Assembly: GCA_001769385.1 (NCBI GenBank)
Contig: MEPB01000104.1
Coordinates: 1 to 36,986, forward strand
Length of the DNA: 36,986 nucleotides
DNA from: Bacteroidetes bacterium RIFCSPLOWO2_12_FULL_35_15
Lineage (GTDB): Bacteria > Bacteroidota > Bacteroidia > 2-12-FULL-35-15
Direction of reading: 5' to 3'
Made by a program: the position numbers and the translations under genes. The notes under the pieces are model-generated. The model made no database searches and was not told the origin of the DNA. It saw only the letters and a program-made list of their open reading frames with translations. This document shows, one piece after another, positions 26,368-34,816 of this stretch (within the stretch, counting starts at the first letter, position 1; the number at the start of each line of letters is the position of its first letter).

Positions 26368-27003
26368 ATGAAAATTCATTTTTCAATAGTATTGTTTTTT
26401 ATTTCTCTTCTTTGTTCTTCACAAAATGATTCAGTTGCTTATTCACGGGATTATGAATTTAAGGAAGGAATTTATTTAACAGCAGATCAGTTTCAGAAAA
26501 ACAATCCAATTCCTAAATCGGCAATTGTTTCAAGTTATCCGAAAACAGAGTCAGATTTTCTGACACAGATGTTTACTCAAAAATATATTGTTATTAAAGA
26601 TTCTCTCGGGAAAGAGCAAAAGATAGAATCGGCAACGGTTTTTGGGTATTGCCAGAATCGTTCTGTCTATATCAATTTCGACAAAGAATTTAACCGGTTA
26701 AATGTTATTGGAACATTTTGTCATTTTACAGCAACAGTTACAACTAATAATGGTTATCGTGATCCAATGGATGCTAATTACGCAATAAATACTTCTGCAA
26801 ATGAATTGCGTCAATTTATTTTTGATACACGAACAAATAAAGTGCTTGATTTTAATGTAAAGAACATGGAAGTACTTTTGAAAGACGATATTGATTTATA
26901 TAATCAGTTTATGGGCTTGAAAAAAAGAGAAAAATCGAATGTTATTTTTATCTATTTACGTAAATACAATGAGAAACATCCTTTGTATTTACCTGCTAAA
27001 TGA
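26368..27003 (+). CDS. Secreted hypothetical protein
   Basis: The ATG at 26368 (211 aa) is chosen because it starts a clear signal peptide (MKIHFSIVLFFISLLCSSQN); the open frame reaches back to 26323, but that would bury the signal. The mature protein has YEFKEGIYLTADQFQKNNPI and YCQNRSVYINFDKEFNRL, a pattern I associate with Bacteroidota proteins of unknown function, with a C-terminal region ending LRKYNEKHPLYLP. The Cys in LLCSS has a poor lipobox, so ordinary secretion is more likely than lipidation. It is divergent from the subtilase and 77 bases upstream of ettA. No function can be assigned. Confidence 0.75.
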   Translation: MKIHFSIVLFFISLLCSSQNDSVAYSRDYEFKEGIYLTADQFQKNNPIPKSAIVSSYPKTESDFLTQMFTQKYIVIKDSLGKEQKIESATVFGYCQNRSVYINFDKEFNRLNVIGTFCHFTATVTTNNGYRDPMDANYAINTSANELRQFIFDTRTNKVLDFNVKNMEVLLKDDIDLYNQFMGLKKREKSNVIFIYLRKYNEKHPLYLPAK

Positions 27004-27080
27004 GTTTTTTTTTCGTTATAATTTACGATATTTGCATTCCCAAAAAATAAATCAGTATTCATTAATTATTTTATCCAAAC

Positions 27081-28757
27081 ATGTCAGAAGGCAGACAAAT
27101 TATTTTTTCGATGGTAAATGTGAGTCGCACATTGCCAACAGGTAAAACTATTTTAAAAGATATTTATTTATCATTTTATTATGGTGCAAAGATCGGTATT
27201 CTTGGTTTAAATGGTTCCGGTAAATCCACGCTGTTGAAGATCATTGCCGGTGTTGAAAAAAATTATCAAGGAGAGATCCATTTTTCTCCCGGTTATAAAA
27301 TCGGCATGTTGGAGCAAGAGCCTGAGTTGGATAATTCTAAAACGGTAATTGAAATTGTTCGCGAAGGTGCTCAGGAACATGTAAATATTTTAAAAGAATA
27401 CGAAGATGTAAATAATAAATTTGCTGAGGAAATGAGTGCTGATGATATGGATAAACTCATCAATCGTCAGGCAAGATTACAGGATTTGATAGATCAATAC
27501 GACCTTTGGAATTTGGATAACCGCCTGGAACAAGCAATGGAAGCATTGCGTTGCCCGGAAAGTGATGCACCGGTGAAAAATTTATCAGGTGGAGAACGCA
27601 GACGTGTTGCATTGTGTCGCTTATTAATTCAGGAACCCGAAATTTTATTATTAGATGAACCTACCAATCACTTGGATGCTGAGTCGGTTGACTGGTTGGA
27701 GCAGCATTTAAAAAATTATAAAGGAACGGTGATCGCAGTAACCCATGATCGTTATTTTCTTGATAATGTAGCAGGTTGGATTTTAGAGTTGGACAGGGGA
27801 GAAGGTATCCCCTGGAAAGGGAATTATTCTGATTGGCTGGAGCAAAAACAAAAACGTTTAGCACAAGAAGAAAAAACAGAAAGCAAGCGTCAGAAAACAT
27901 TATTGAGAGAATTGGATTGGGTTCGTCAAGGTGCAAAAGGGCGACAAACAAAGTCGAAAGCCCGTTTGGAGAATTATGAAAAAATGTTGGGTGCGGATGC
28001 AAAAACTTCAGAAGAAAAATTAGAATTATTTATTCCGAATGGTCCGCGTCTGGGTAATGAAGTAATTGAAGCGATTGATGTTTCGAAAGCTTTTGGTGAT
28101 AAATTATTATACGAACATTTGAATTTTAAATTGCCTCCTGCCGGAATTGTTGGCATCATTGGCCCTAACGGTGCAGGAAAAACGACTTTGTTCCGAATGA
28201 TCATGGGAGAAGAAAAACCCGATTCAGGAGAATTTAAAGTCGGTTCGACTGTAAAAATTGCATATGTTGATCAAAGCCATGCTGAAATTGATGCAAATAA
28301 AACAATATATGAAGTATTAACGGGTGGTCATGAAAACATTGTTATTGGAGGACAAACAATGAATTCGAGAGCTTATGTTTCGAAATTTAATTTCAATGGT
28401 CAGGATCAGGGAAAAAAATGCGGAATACTATCAGGTGGTGAACGTAATCGTTTACATTTAGCATTAACCTTGAAAAAAGAAGCGAATGTATTATTGCTCG
28501 ATGAGCCGACAAATGATTTAGATGTTAATACGCTCCGTGCATTAGAAGAAGGCTTGGAAAATTATGCCGGCTGTGCTGTAATTATTTCCCATGATCGTTG
28601 GTTCCTGGATCGTGTATGTACCCATATTCTTGCATTTGAAGGTGATTCGCAGGTTTATTATTTTGAAGGAGGTTATTCTGAGTATGAAGCGAACCGTAAA
28701 AAGCGTTTAGGAAATGTAGAGCCGAAGCGTGTGAGGTATAAAAAATTGACAGTTTAG
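27081..28757 (+). CDS. ettA: Energy-dependent translational throttle protein EttA (ABC-F ATPase)
   Basis: This 558-aa ABC-F protein has no membrane segment and two nucleotide-binding domains. The first has GLNGSGKST, NLSGGERRRVALCRLL and ILLLDEPTNHLD; the second has GPNGAGKTT, ILSGGERNRLHLALTL and VLLLDEPTNDLD. The interdomain linker (about residues 240-320) is long and charged, and the first domain carries the EttA-type arm (about 95-150), the feature that separates EttA from other ABC-F members. It binds the ribosomal E site and gates the first elongation step according to the ATP/ADP ratio. Length and motif order match the family (about 555 aa). It is probably monocistronic. Confidence 0.95.
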   Translation: MSEGRQIIFSMVNVSRTLPTGKTILKDIYLSFYYGAKIGILGLNGSGKSTLLKIIAGVEKNYQGEIHFSPGYKIGMLEQEPELDNSKTVIEIVREGAQEHVNILKEYEDVNNKFAEEMSADDMDKLINRQARLQDLIDQYDLWNLDNRLEQAMEALRCPESDAPVKNLSGGERRRVALCRLLIQEPEILLLDEPTNHLDAESVDWLEQHLKNYKGTVIAVTHDRYFLDNVAGWILELDRGEGIPWKGNYSDWLEQKQKRLAQEEKTESKRQKTLLRELDWVRQGAKGRQTKSKARLENYEKMLGADAKTSEEKLELFIPNGPRLGNEVIEAIDVSKAFGDKLLYEHLNFKLPPAGIVGIIGPNGAGKTTLFRMIMGEEKPDSGEFKVGSTVKIAYVDQSHAEIDANKTIYEVLTGGHENIVIGGQTMNSRAYVSKFNFNGQDQGKKCGILSGGERNRLHLALTLKKEANVLLLDEPTNDLDVNTLRALEEGLENYAGCAVIISHDRWFLDRVCTHILAFEGDSQVYYFEGGYSEYEANRKKRLGNVEPKRVRYKKLTV

Positions 28758-28900
28758 TTTTTTATTTTAATCAGAAATAAAAACGTAATAGAATGTTAGA
28801 GTTTGTATAAATTTAATTTAAAATAATTTATATCATACCTAAAGGGGGAAAGTTCTTTTTTTGTCTTTACTACCACTGATAGCTCCTAACAAAGCAAAAT

Positions 28901-28975
28901 ATAGTCCTAGCGGGACGTGATTTTGGTAGAAAATTATATCAACATTTAAGATTTAGTCCCGTATGGGACGACATA
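28901..28975. repeat. Palindromic dispersed repeat (two GTCC...GGAC hairpins)
   Basis: GTCC/GGAC (28904-28907 / 28913-28916, loop TAGCG) and a perfect GTCCC/GGGAC (28956-28960 / 28965-28969, loop GTAT) are separated by an AT-rich TGGTAGAAAATTATATC segment. This paired-hairpin layout resembles REP-like intergenic elements of Bacteroidota. It lies in the 273-base gap after ettA, where I see no gene. Confidence 0.5.
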
Positions 28976-29030
28976 CAATAAGTTTTGATTAAATTTAAAC
29001 AGGCTCTTACTTTTATAAACACATAATTCA

Positions 29031-29846
29031 ATGAAAATGAAAAAACTAATTCTTGGAATTATAATTGGCGGAATTGTTGGAGCTGTTTTAATTTTGTTGA
29101 TCATCGTGTTATTTAACAGGCATAGATCTGATGATAGAGGGGGATTACGATTAGTAAAAATTGATTCAACTTCAACAGCCGAGATTAAAAACCAACAAAT
29201 ATTGGTATATGGGGATTATTTGGATCTGGATAGCACAGATTATTTATTGATTCCGCTAGGAATGAAAACCATTGATGGTGGTGAAGGAAAATCTTTACGG
29301 TCAAAATCCCAGGATGAATATTCTGAAAGTTACACAGGAAGTTCCAGAAGTTATAAATATAATTTTTACTCCCTGGATTTCGGTAATTGTAACAACATTA
29401 TTTTCTATAACAAAAAGAATGATGAAACACATTTAATGTTGCAAAATCCGGCTATTATATCTCAATTTTATTTTCCGTATTACAATAAAGAATATGTTGG
29501 AGAAAAATATTATTTCATTTTAGTTGGAATTAGAGGAGATGATACCAATGCTGATGGGTATATCAACAGTGAAGATGCCGAGAAAGTGTATATCTCAGAT
29601 TTGTCGGGCAAAAACTTGTATCAGATAACTCCGGATAATACTCAGTTGGTTGACTGGTTCATTGATGTAAAAACAAATAATATTTTGATGAAGGTGCGTT
29701 TTGATACCAATAAAGATCAGAAATTTAATTATTATGATGAAATAGAAATATTGAAAACATCTATCAAATCTCCTGTTCAGGGAAAGGAAATTATCAGTAA
29801 AGAAATTAAAATCAATATCAAAAAAATTCTGGATAAGATTAAATAA
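29031..29846 (+). CDS. Membrane-anchored protein with two EF-hand-like loops
   Basis: This 271-aa protein has an N-terminal anchor (about residues 4-28) and an extracytoplasmic domain. Two 12-residue loops fit or nearly fit the EF-hand/dockerin calcium pattern: DTNADGYINSED (171-182; canonical, with Gly at position 6) and DTNKDQKFNYYD (225-236; Gln instead of Gly). Between them lies SDLSGKNLYQITPDNTQLVDWFIDVK, which resembles a WD/TolB-like blade. I do not recognise a named family. ATGs at 29031 and 29037 are both possible. It lies 222 bases upstream of the propeller-SpoIIE gene, but no promoter evidence links them. Confidence 0.72.
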   Translation: MKMKKLILGIIIGGIVGAVLILLIIVLFNRHRSDDRGGLRLVKIDSTSTAEIKNQQILVYGDYLDLDSTDYLLIPLGMKTIDGGEGKSLRSKSQDEYSESYTGSSRSYKYNFYSLDFGNCNNIIFYNKKNDETHLMLQNPAIISQFYFPYYNKEYVGEKYYFILVGIRGDDTNADGYINSEDAEKVYISDLSGKNLYQITPDNTQLVDWFIDVKTNNILMKVRFDTNKDQKFNYYDEIEILKTSIKSPVQGKEIISKEIKINIKKILDKIK

Positions 29847-30068
29847 ATTCAGTCTTTATCAAATGCCCATTAATTAACAGGAAACATTTTTCTGATCATA
29901 ATGCAACACCCTTAACCTGTTTTTCTTATCTTTTCTACAAACTTCATTGCTTTTTAGACCGGTTCAAAGGCAATAGAATATAGCATTTCTAACATTCTTT
30001 TGATGTCCCGTTCAGTAAATTGGTAGTTCTTTGTTATAATTACTATTTTTACTTATCATTTATTCAAT

Positions 30069-33000
30069 ATGGTTAGATTCATACACATTGTCATTATTTT
30101 ATGTTTTGGATTGCTTTCTTATACTGGCAATGCACAACAATACAATTTCAGGCAGTACAATGTGCAAAATGGTTTAGCTCACTCTCAGGTAACATCCATA
30201 ATTCAGGATCACAAAGGTTACATCTGGTTTTCTACTTATGGTGGCGGAATAAGCAGGTTTGACGGAAAAACATTTGTTACGTTTACCGAAAAAGAGGGTT
30301 TGCCGAATAATATTATTCAGCGGATAATTGAAGACAACAAAGGCAATTTGTGGCTGGGGACAATGGGAAGCGGAATTTGTAGGTTCGATGGTAAAACCTT
30401 TACTACTCTTAAAGATACACTTACACCCATCAATTCAAAAATTTATGCCATCACTCAGGACAGAAATAATGTTATTTGGTTTGGAGCGGATAATGGTCTT
30501 TACAGTTATGACGGCAAACATGTCAAACATTTTACTGTAAAGGATGGGATCCCTGAAGTTCCCATCATGCGCGTGTTCCAGGATAGCAAAGGCTTGATCT
30601 GGGTAGCTTCCTGGGAACAAGGAGTATTTTGTTTTGAGCCTTTCGCTTTGCTGAGTGATGGTTCCCGATCAGTTAAGAACTTTACCCAAAAAGATGGCTT
30701 GAGTTTTCATACCGTAATGACTATCTATGAAGATTCAAAAGAAAATATCTGGTTAGGTACTTTTAAAGGACTTACTAAAATTATCCGCAAAGCTGATGGA
30801 CAATTTAATTTTTCCAGTTCATTCCATCCCGATCTGGATAGTAACCTGATATATTCGGTATTAGACGATAATAAAGGAAATATTTGGTTGGGCACTCAGG
30901 AGAAAGGTTTGATAAAGTATGAAGTTTCTGAAAACAGGTTTACAAAAATAAATTCAAAGAATGGAATGCCCGGAGATATTGTGCTTACAATGATGCAGGA
31001 TCGTGAAGGTAATTTATGGTTAAGTAACTGGGGTTTGGGTGTTCTCGAATTTAAGGATGAAAAATTTGTTCATTATACACATAAAGAAGGATTAGGAAGC
31101 GATCTGATCACTTCCGTGGTTGATGATAGAAAAGGCGGGATGATCATTAATACTTCCAAAGGAATTTATTCATTCTCGAAAGAAAAAGAAATTCAATTAT
31201 TGGATAAACAATTATCCGGTTTTTCTGCTTCAGCAATTTGTACGGATGAAAAAGGTGTATTGTGGATAGGTACAAGTAAAACTTTATACAGGTACGATGG
31301 GAAAAAACTCAAAAAATATACAGTAGCGGATAGCATTGGTGCTTTCCCGATCACATGTGTTACCAGCGATTTAAATGGTACGATCTGGTTGGGCTCATGG
31401 GGAGGTGGTGTTACCGCTTTCAATGAAACAAATTCAATAAATTATAATTTGAATGATGGCTTAAGCAGTCCTTACATTTATGCTATTTATAAAGACAGCA
31501 GAAATCGAATTTGCATCGGTACATGGGATGGAGGCATAAGTATTTTTGATCCAAAAGGGAACGGAACGATTGGAAAAAGATTTACTGTTTTCAAAAAGGA
31601 ACAAGGTTTACCATCTAATAATATAATGAGTATTGCTGAAGATGCTCAACATCATTTATGGCTCGGGACCTTTGGTGGCGGAGTATGTAAGTTTGATGGA
31701 AAAACGTTTAAAACAATTTCAAGTAAAGATGGTTTAAGTGATGATGCAGTGAATGCATTGATCTTTGATTCAAAACAGAACTTATTTATCGGAGCAAGCA
31801 AAGGACTTAACCGATTAAATGTAAAGGAATACAATACTTCGGGAAAGATACAGATCCGTTTTTATGGGAAGGAGGAAGGTTTTGCCGGAATTGAATGTTC
31901 GCGTAATGCTGCATTAAATGATAGAGAAGGGAATAGTTGGTTTGCTACAAAAAACGGGTTGACAAAATATAACCCTGCATTTGATAAACTAAATGAGATC
32001 GAGCCTTTGACTCATATCACTGATGTGAAGTTGTTTTTTGAGAAAACAGACTGGTCAAAATTCTGTGATAGTATAAGCCCTGAAACTAATTTGCCCTATA
32101 ACCTTTCACTGAAATATAATAACAATCATTTGACATTTAACTTTATAGGAATAAGTACTACCATTCCTGAAAAGGTGCGTTATCGTTATATGTTGGAAGG
32201 TATTGATAAAGACTGGACACCGGCAATGGATAAAACAGATGCAACCTATTCCGGAATAGCACCCGGTAATTATGTGTTTAAAGTGATGGCCTGCAATAAT
32301 GAAGGAGTGTATGATCGATCACCTGCAACATTCGAATTTACAATATTAGCTCCTTTCTGGCAACGCACCTGGTTTAGGATACTTGTGGTTGTTTGTTTGT
32401 TGCTTTTGATCATGATCACATTCAGGGTTCGTACACGCCAATTATTGAAACGGCAAGCAGAATTAGAACAGACAGTGCTTGAACGTACTGCAGAAGTGGT
32501 AAAACAAAAAAGCGAACTGGAGGTTGCGTATCATGAAATTGAAGAAAAAAATATTATCGTAGTACAAAAAAATCGTGATATAACTGATAGTATTAATTAT
32601 GCCAGAAGAATTCAACAGGCTATCTTACCGCTGGATACCGACATACAAAAAGGTTTGCCGCAATCATTTATTTTGTTTAAACCCAGAGATATTGTGAGCG
32701 GTGATTTTTATTGGTTTACCGAAATTCCATTACAAAATGATAGCGAAAAAATTGGAAAAGATAAAAGAACCAAGATCATTATCGCTTGTGCAGATTGCAC
32801 CGGACATGGGGTTCCTGGTGCATTTATGAGTATGATAGGGAATTCATTACTCAATGAAATTGTGTATGAAAAAAAGATCTATCAACCTGCTAAAATTTTA
32901 AATTATCTGAATGAGGGTGTTCATTTATCGTTAAAGCAAAACCTGAAGGATAATGAAACACATGATGGGATGGATATTGCAATGATTTGTCTGGAGTCAG

Positions 33001-33386
33001 GTACAGCATATTCAGAGAAAACAACCATTGAATATGCAGGTGCACATCGTCCTTTATATATATTTAAAAATGGGATCCTTGAAGAGACAGCAGCAGATAA
33101 ATTCCCGATTGGTGGAATACAATCGGATGAAAAGCGGGAGTTTACAAATCATTCAATAACCCTTGAAAAAGGCGATACCTTGTATATGTTCAGCGATGGG
33201 TATGTAGATCAGTTTGGTGGAGAAAAAGGGAAGAAATTTATGGCAAAACGCTTCCAGGAACTACTCAGGAATGTCCAGGAAAAAACAATGGAGGAACAGA
33301 AAAATATTTTAAATCATACCATTGAGCAATGGAAAAAGAATATTGAGCAGGTGGATGATATTTTGGTGATTGGGGTTAGAGTTTGA
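30069..33386 (+). CDS. Two-component-type beta-propeller sensor fused to SpoIIE/PP2C serine phosphatase
   Basis: This 1105-aa protein has a signal peptide (1-22, ending NAQQ) and 14 Reg_prop-type repeats over about residues 25-640 (e.g. DNKGNLWLGT, DSKENIWLGT, DLNGTIWLGS), enough for two seven-bladed propellers. A Y_Y_Y domain follows (about 680-760; YRYMLEGIDKDWTPA, ATYSGIAPGNYVFKV), then one membrane helix (about 768-790), a coiled coil (about 790-838; LEQTVLERTAEVVKQKSELE) and a SpoIIE phosphatase (838-1105; IVSGDFYWF, ACADCTGHGVPGAFMSMIGN, MFSDGYVDQFGG). The periplasmic half matches hybrid two-component sensors; the output is a metal-dependent Ser/Thr phosphatase instead of a histidine kinase. 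The likely target is an anti-anti-sigma-like phosphoprotein encoded elsewhere. It converges on a lipoprotein gene six bases away. Confidence 0.93.
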   Translation: MVRFIHIVIILCFGLLSYTGNAQQYNFRQYNVQNGLAHSQVTSIIQDHKGYIWFSTYGGGISRFDGKTFVTFTEKEGLPNNIIQRIIEDNKGNLWLGTMGSGICRFDGKTFTTLKDTLTPINSKIYAITQDRNNVIWFGADNGLYSYDGKHVKHFTVKDGIPEVPIMRVFQDSKGLIWVASWEQGVFCFEPFALLSDGSRSVKNFTQKDGLSFHTVMTIYEDSKENIWLGTFKGLTKIIRKADGQFNFSSSFHPDLDSNLIYSVLDDNKGNIWLGTQEKGLIKYEVSENRFTKINSKNGMPGDIVLTMMQDREGNLWLSNWGLGVLEFKDEKFVHYTHKEGLGSDLITSVVDDRKGGMIINTSKGIYSFSKEKEIQLLDKQLSGFSASAICTDEKGVLWIGTSKTLYRYDGKKLKKYTVADSIGAFPITCVTSDLNGTIWLGSWGGGVTAFNETNSINYNLNDGLSSPYIYAIYKDSRNRICIGTWDGGISIFDPKGNGTIGKRFTVFKKEQGLPSNNIMSIAEDAQHHLWLGTFGGGVCKFDGKTFKTISSKDGLSDDAVNALIFDSKQNLFIGASKGLNRLNVKEYNTSGKIQIRFYGKEEGFAGIECSRNAALNDREGNSWFATKNGLTKYNPAFDKLNEIEPLTHITDVKLFFEKTDWSKFCDSISPETNLPYNLSLKYNNNHLTFNFIGISTTIPEKVRYRYMLEGIDKDWTPAMDKTDATYSGIAPGNYVFKVMACNNEGVYDRSPATFEFTILAPFWQRTWFRILVVVCLLLLIMITFRVRTRQLLKRQAELEQTVLERTAEVVKQKSELEVAYHEIEEKNIIVVQKNRDITDSINYARRIQQAILPLDTDIQKGLPQSFILFKPRDIVSGDFYWFTEIPLQNDSEKIGKDKRTKIIIACADCTGHGVPGAFMSMIGNSLLNEIVYEKKIYQPAKILNYLNEGVHLSLKQNLKDNETHDGMDIAMICLESGTAYSEKTTIEYAGAHRPLYIFKNGILEETAADKFPIGGIQSDEKREFTNHSITLEKGDTLYMFSDGYVDQFGGEKGKKFMAKRFQELLRNVQEKTMEEQKNILNHTIEQWKKNIEQVDDILVIGVRV

Positions 33387-33392
33387 TTTTTA

Positions 33393-33878
33393 TCATTCAA
33401 AATAAATGTGAAACAGTTTAAAAGAAGCTTCAATCTCCTGAAATGAATGTGTAGCCTCATCGCTATTTTTTGATTTGCTAAATTTATCCACCATATCAAT
33501 ATAAGGTAATAGCCATTTGTGCAACTCATCATGTGCTTTTCCTTCCATGGTGCAATTGGAAGTCAATAGCTCAATATTTTTCTGCAAACTTGCTCCGAGT
33601 TGCATGAAATCCGTTAACTCTGTATGTTGAGTTTCACCAAAGTGTTTCACATCCGACTCCATATTTTTGATGTATTCCATCATCTCCGGAACAACTTTCC
33701 ATTTAGCACCATTGTTCAGTTCTATTGAATCACTTGAAGAATGGCTGTGTTCATTTACCGTGGATGAATCCTGTAATTGAACTTTTGCATCCTCCTCATT
33801 TTCTTTTTTAACGGAATCTTTGCAGCCGTAAACAATACTTGTAAAGGCTATAATTGTTGCTATTACTTGTTTTTTCAT
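33393..33878 (-). CDS. Small hypothetical lipoprotein
   Basis: This 161-aa protein starts with a lipoprotein signal (MKKQVIATIIAFTSIVYGC, lipobox VYGC, Cys19), followed by an acidic Ser/Glu/Asp-rich linker and a helical domain (about 60-161). The domain contains MMEYIKNMESDVKHFGE and CTMEGKAHDELHKWLLPYI; the Cys plus His-Asp-x-x-His pattern could bind a metal, but this is speculative. I recall similar short Bacteroidota lipoproteins only as hypothetical proteins. It is monocistronic and convergent with the propeller-SpoIIE gene (six-base gap). Confidence 0.75.
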   Translation of the reverse strand: MKKQVIATIIAFTSIVYGCKDSVKKENEEDAKVQLQDSSTVNEHSHSSSDSIELNNGAKWKVVPEMMEYIKNMESDVKHFGETQHTELTDFMQLGASLQKNIELLTSNCTMEGKAHDELHKWLLPYIDMVDKFSKSKNSDEATHSFQEIEASFKLFHIYFE

Positions 33879-33999
33879 GAGTTTTTTTTATATTTTAAAA
33901 GAGCTAACCTCCAAATGGACTGCCATTTTAATTTACCGGAAGTGTTATTTCAATATCTATTAAGAACGGATTCAGATAAAAAGGATTAATCATAATTTT

Positions 34000-34041
34000 T
34001 TAATCCAACGAATTAATAGTTACCCAATATTTATAAGCAAT
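34000..34041. repeat. 42-bp direct repeat, distal copy (orphan gene 3' end)
   Basis: This copy matches 34775-34816 at 38 of 42 positions, and all four differences are T/C. On the minus strand it encodes IAYKYWVTINSLD plus stop, the C-terminal end of the 48-aa protein at 34775-34921, but the frame closes upstream and the rest of the gene is missing. It is either an attachment-site half or a gene remnant. Confidence 0.75.
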
Positions 34042-34124
34042 AAATCTAATACAGGTGTTGTTTCATCTGCATTTATTGAATGATGAATTGTTTGTTTGTG
34101 AATAACACTGACGAAGGCTGAAAA

Positions 34125-34439
34125 TTAATAACCGAATGGTTCCCTACTTGTATGCTTTATTCTAATAATACGGATTTCTTTTGTTGCTGCTTTTATTTGG
34201 TAAGTTATTCTATAACTATAAATAACGAATGCTCTAAATTCCTTATTCGGATTATCTTTTAGTTTATCCATTTCGAAAACAAAAGCGTTCTTTTTTACAT
34301 CGTCCAACCGCGACAATATTCCTTCTTTTACTATTTTGGGAGCTTGAAGACTTTGTTTTGATAAGAAACTTAATATGTCTTTAAAGTGATCGAGAGCAAT
34401 TCTATCCCAAATGATGGTATAGGATTTTTGTTTTACCAT
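34125..34439 (-). CDS. Type II toxin, RelE/ParE family
   Basis: This 104-aa basic protein has the RelE/ParE layout: YTIIWDRIALDHFKDILSFL at the N-terminus, a central helix-turn (KIVKEGILSRLDDVKKN), then EFRAFVIYSYRITYQIKAAT and IRIIRIKHTSREPFGY. RelE members cut mRNA at the ribosome; ParE members poison gyrase; sequence alone does not settle which. It starts 7 bases inside the antitoxin gene, the normal antitoxin-first arrangement with coupled translation. The pair lies between 42-bp direct repeats. Confidence 0.88.
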   Translation of the reverse strand: MVKQKSYTIIWDRIALDHFKDILSFLSKQSLQAPKIVKEGILSRLDDVKKNAFVFEMDKLKDNPNKEFRAFVIYSYRITYQIKAATKEIRIIRIKHTSREPFGY

Positions 34440-34663
34440 TTAGATAATTCATTAAGGGCATCTTCGTGTTTAACAAAATTTCCTTTTTCAATTCGGTCAA
34501 CAGCTTCTGTTATTTCTTTATTGTATTGTTTCCGTGTAATTCGCTTTGCATCTTTATCAACATTTAAAAAACTTTTAACCATTTCTAAAAGTAAAGTTTG
34601 CTGTTTATTCGATAATAATGGCAAATAACCGTCAAGTTGTTTTTTTATTGCTGTTGTAGTCAT
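34433..34663 (-). CDS. Antitoxin partner of the RelE/ParE toxin
   Basis: This 76-aa protein precedes and overlaps the toxin by 7 bases. It has an N-terminal helical part (KKQLDGYLPLLSNKQQTLLLE) and a charged C-terminal part (RKQYNKEITEAVDRIEKGNF, then HEDALNELSKW), which would wrap around the toxin. I assign it by position, size and the C-terminal pattern common in Bacteroidota antitoxins; no clear ribbon-helix-helix or helix-turn-helix is obvious. A palindrome overlapping its promoter (34672-34686) suggests autoregulation by the complex. Confidence 0.78.
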   Translation of the reverse strand: MTTTAIKKQLDGYLPLLSNKQQTLLLEMVKSFLNVDKDAKRITRKQYNKEITEAVDRIEKGNFVKHEDALNELSKW

Positions 34664-34671
34664 TTCTTTCT

Positions 34672-34711
34672 ATTTGAAAATCAAATTTACAAAAAATGGG
34701 TTAAACTCCAA
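34672..34711 (-). promoter_or_regulatory. Promoter and palindromic operator of the toxin-antitoxin operon
   Basis: On the minus strand, TTG (34711-34709), a 19-base spacer and TAAATTTG (34689-34682) form a good phylum-type promoter. A perfect palindrome, ATTTGA-AAA-TCAAAT (34672-34686), overlaps the -7 element and lies 9 bases before the antitoxin ATG, where a repressor would block transcription. Confidence 0.55.
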
Positions 34712-34774
34712 AATCAAATAAAGTGATATTTCTTTACAACAGATGAAATTTGAGAATGTTGAGAAGTAGTAAAA

Positions 34775-34816
34775 TTAATCCAACGAACCAACAGTCACCC
34801 AATATTTATAAGCAAT
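34775..34816. repeat. 42-bp direct repeat, proximal copy (3' end of the 48-aa gene)
   Basis: The second copy of the 42-bp repeat; it forms the last 13 codons and stop of the intact 48-aa gene (IAYKYWVTVGSLD). Similarity to the distal copy stops abruptly at both edges. Confidence 0.75.

Larger units (their letters stand above)
34000..34816. mobile_element. Candidate integrated toxin-antitoxin cassette bounded by direct repeats
   Basis: An 817-base segment is bounded by 42-bp direct repeats (34000-34041 and 34775-34816) and contains only a RelE/ParE toxin-antitoxin operon and short non-coding flanks. The repeat at one end completes the 3' end of an intact small gene; the other is an orphan 3' fragment, as after site-specific integration into a gene end. 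No recombinase is present, so it would be a non-autonomous or decayed element. A partial gene duplication is the main alternative. Confidence 0.4.

Noticed and set aside
27661-28002. 113-aa open frame on the minus strand
   Set aside because: It is antisense to the ettA linker region and has no family features.
33915-33989. 24-codon ATG frame encoding MDCHFNLPEVLFQYLLRTDS...
   Set aside because: The codon choice looks plausible, but it is too short, has no recognised homologue and lies in the upstream region of a lipoprotein gene on the other strand.
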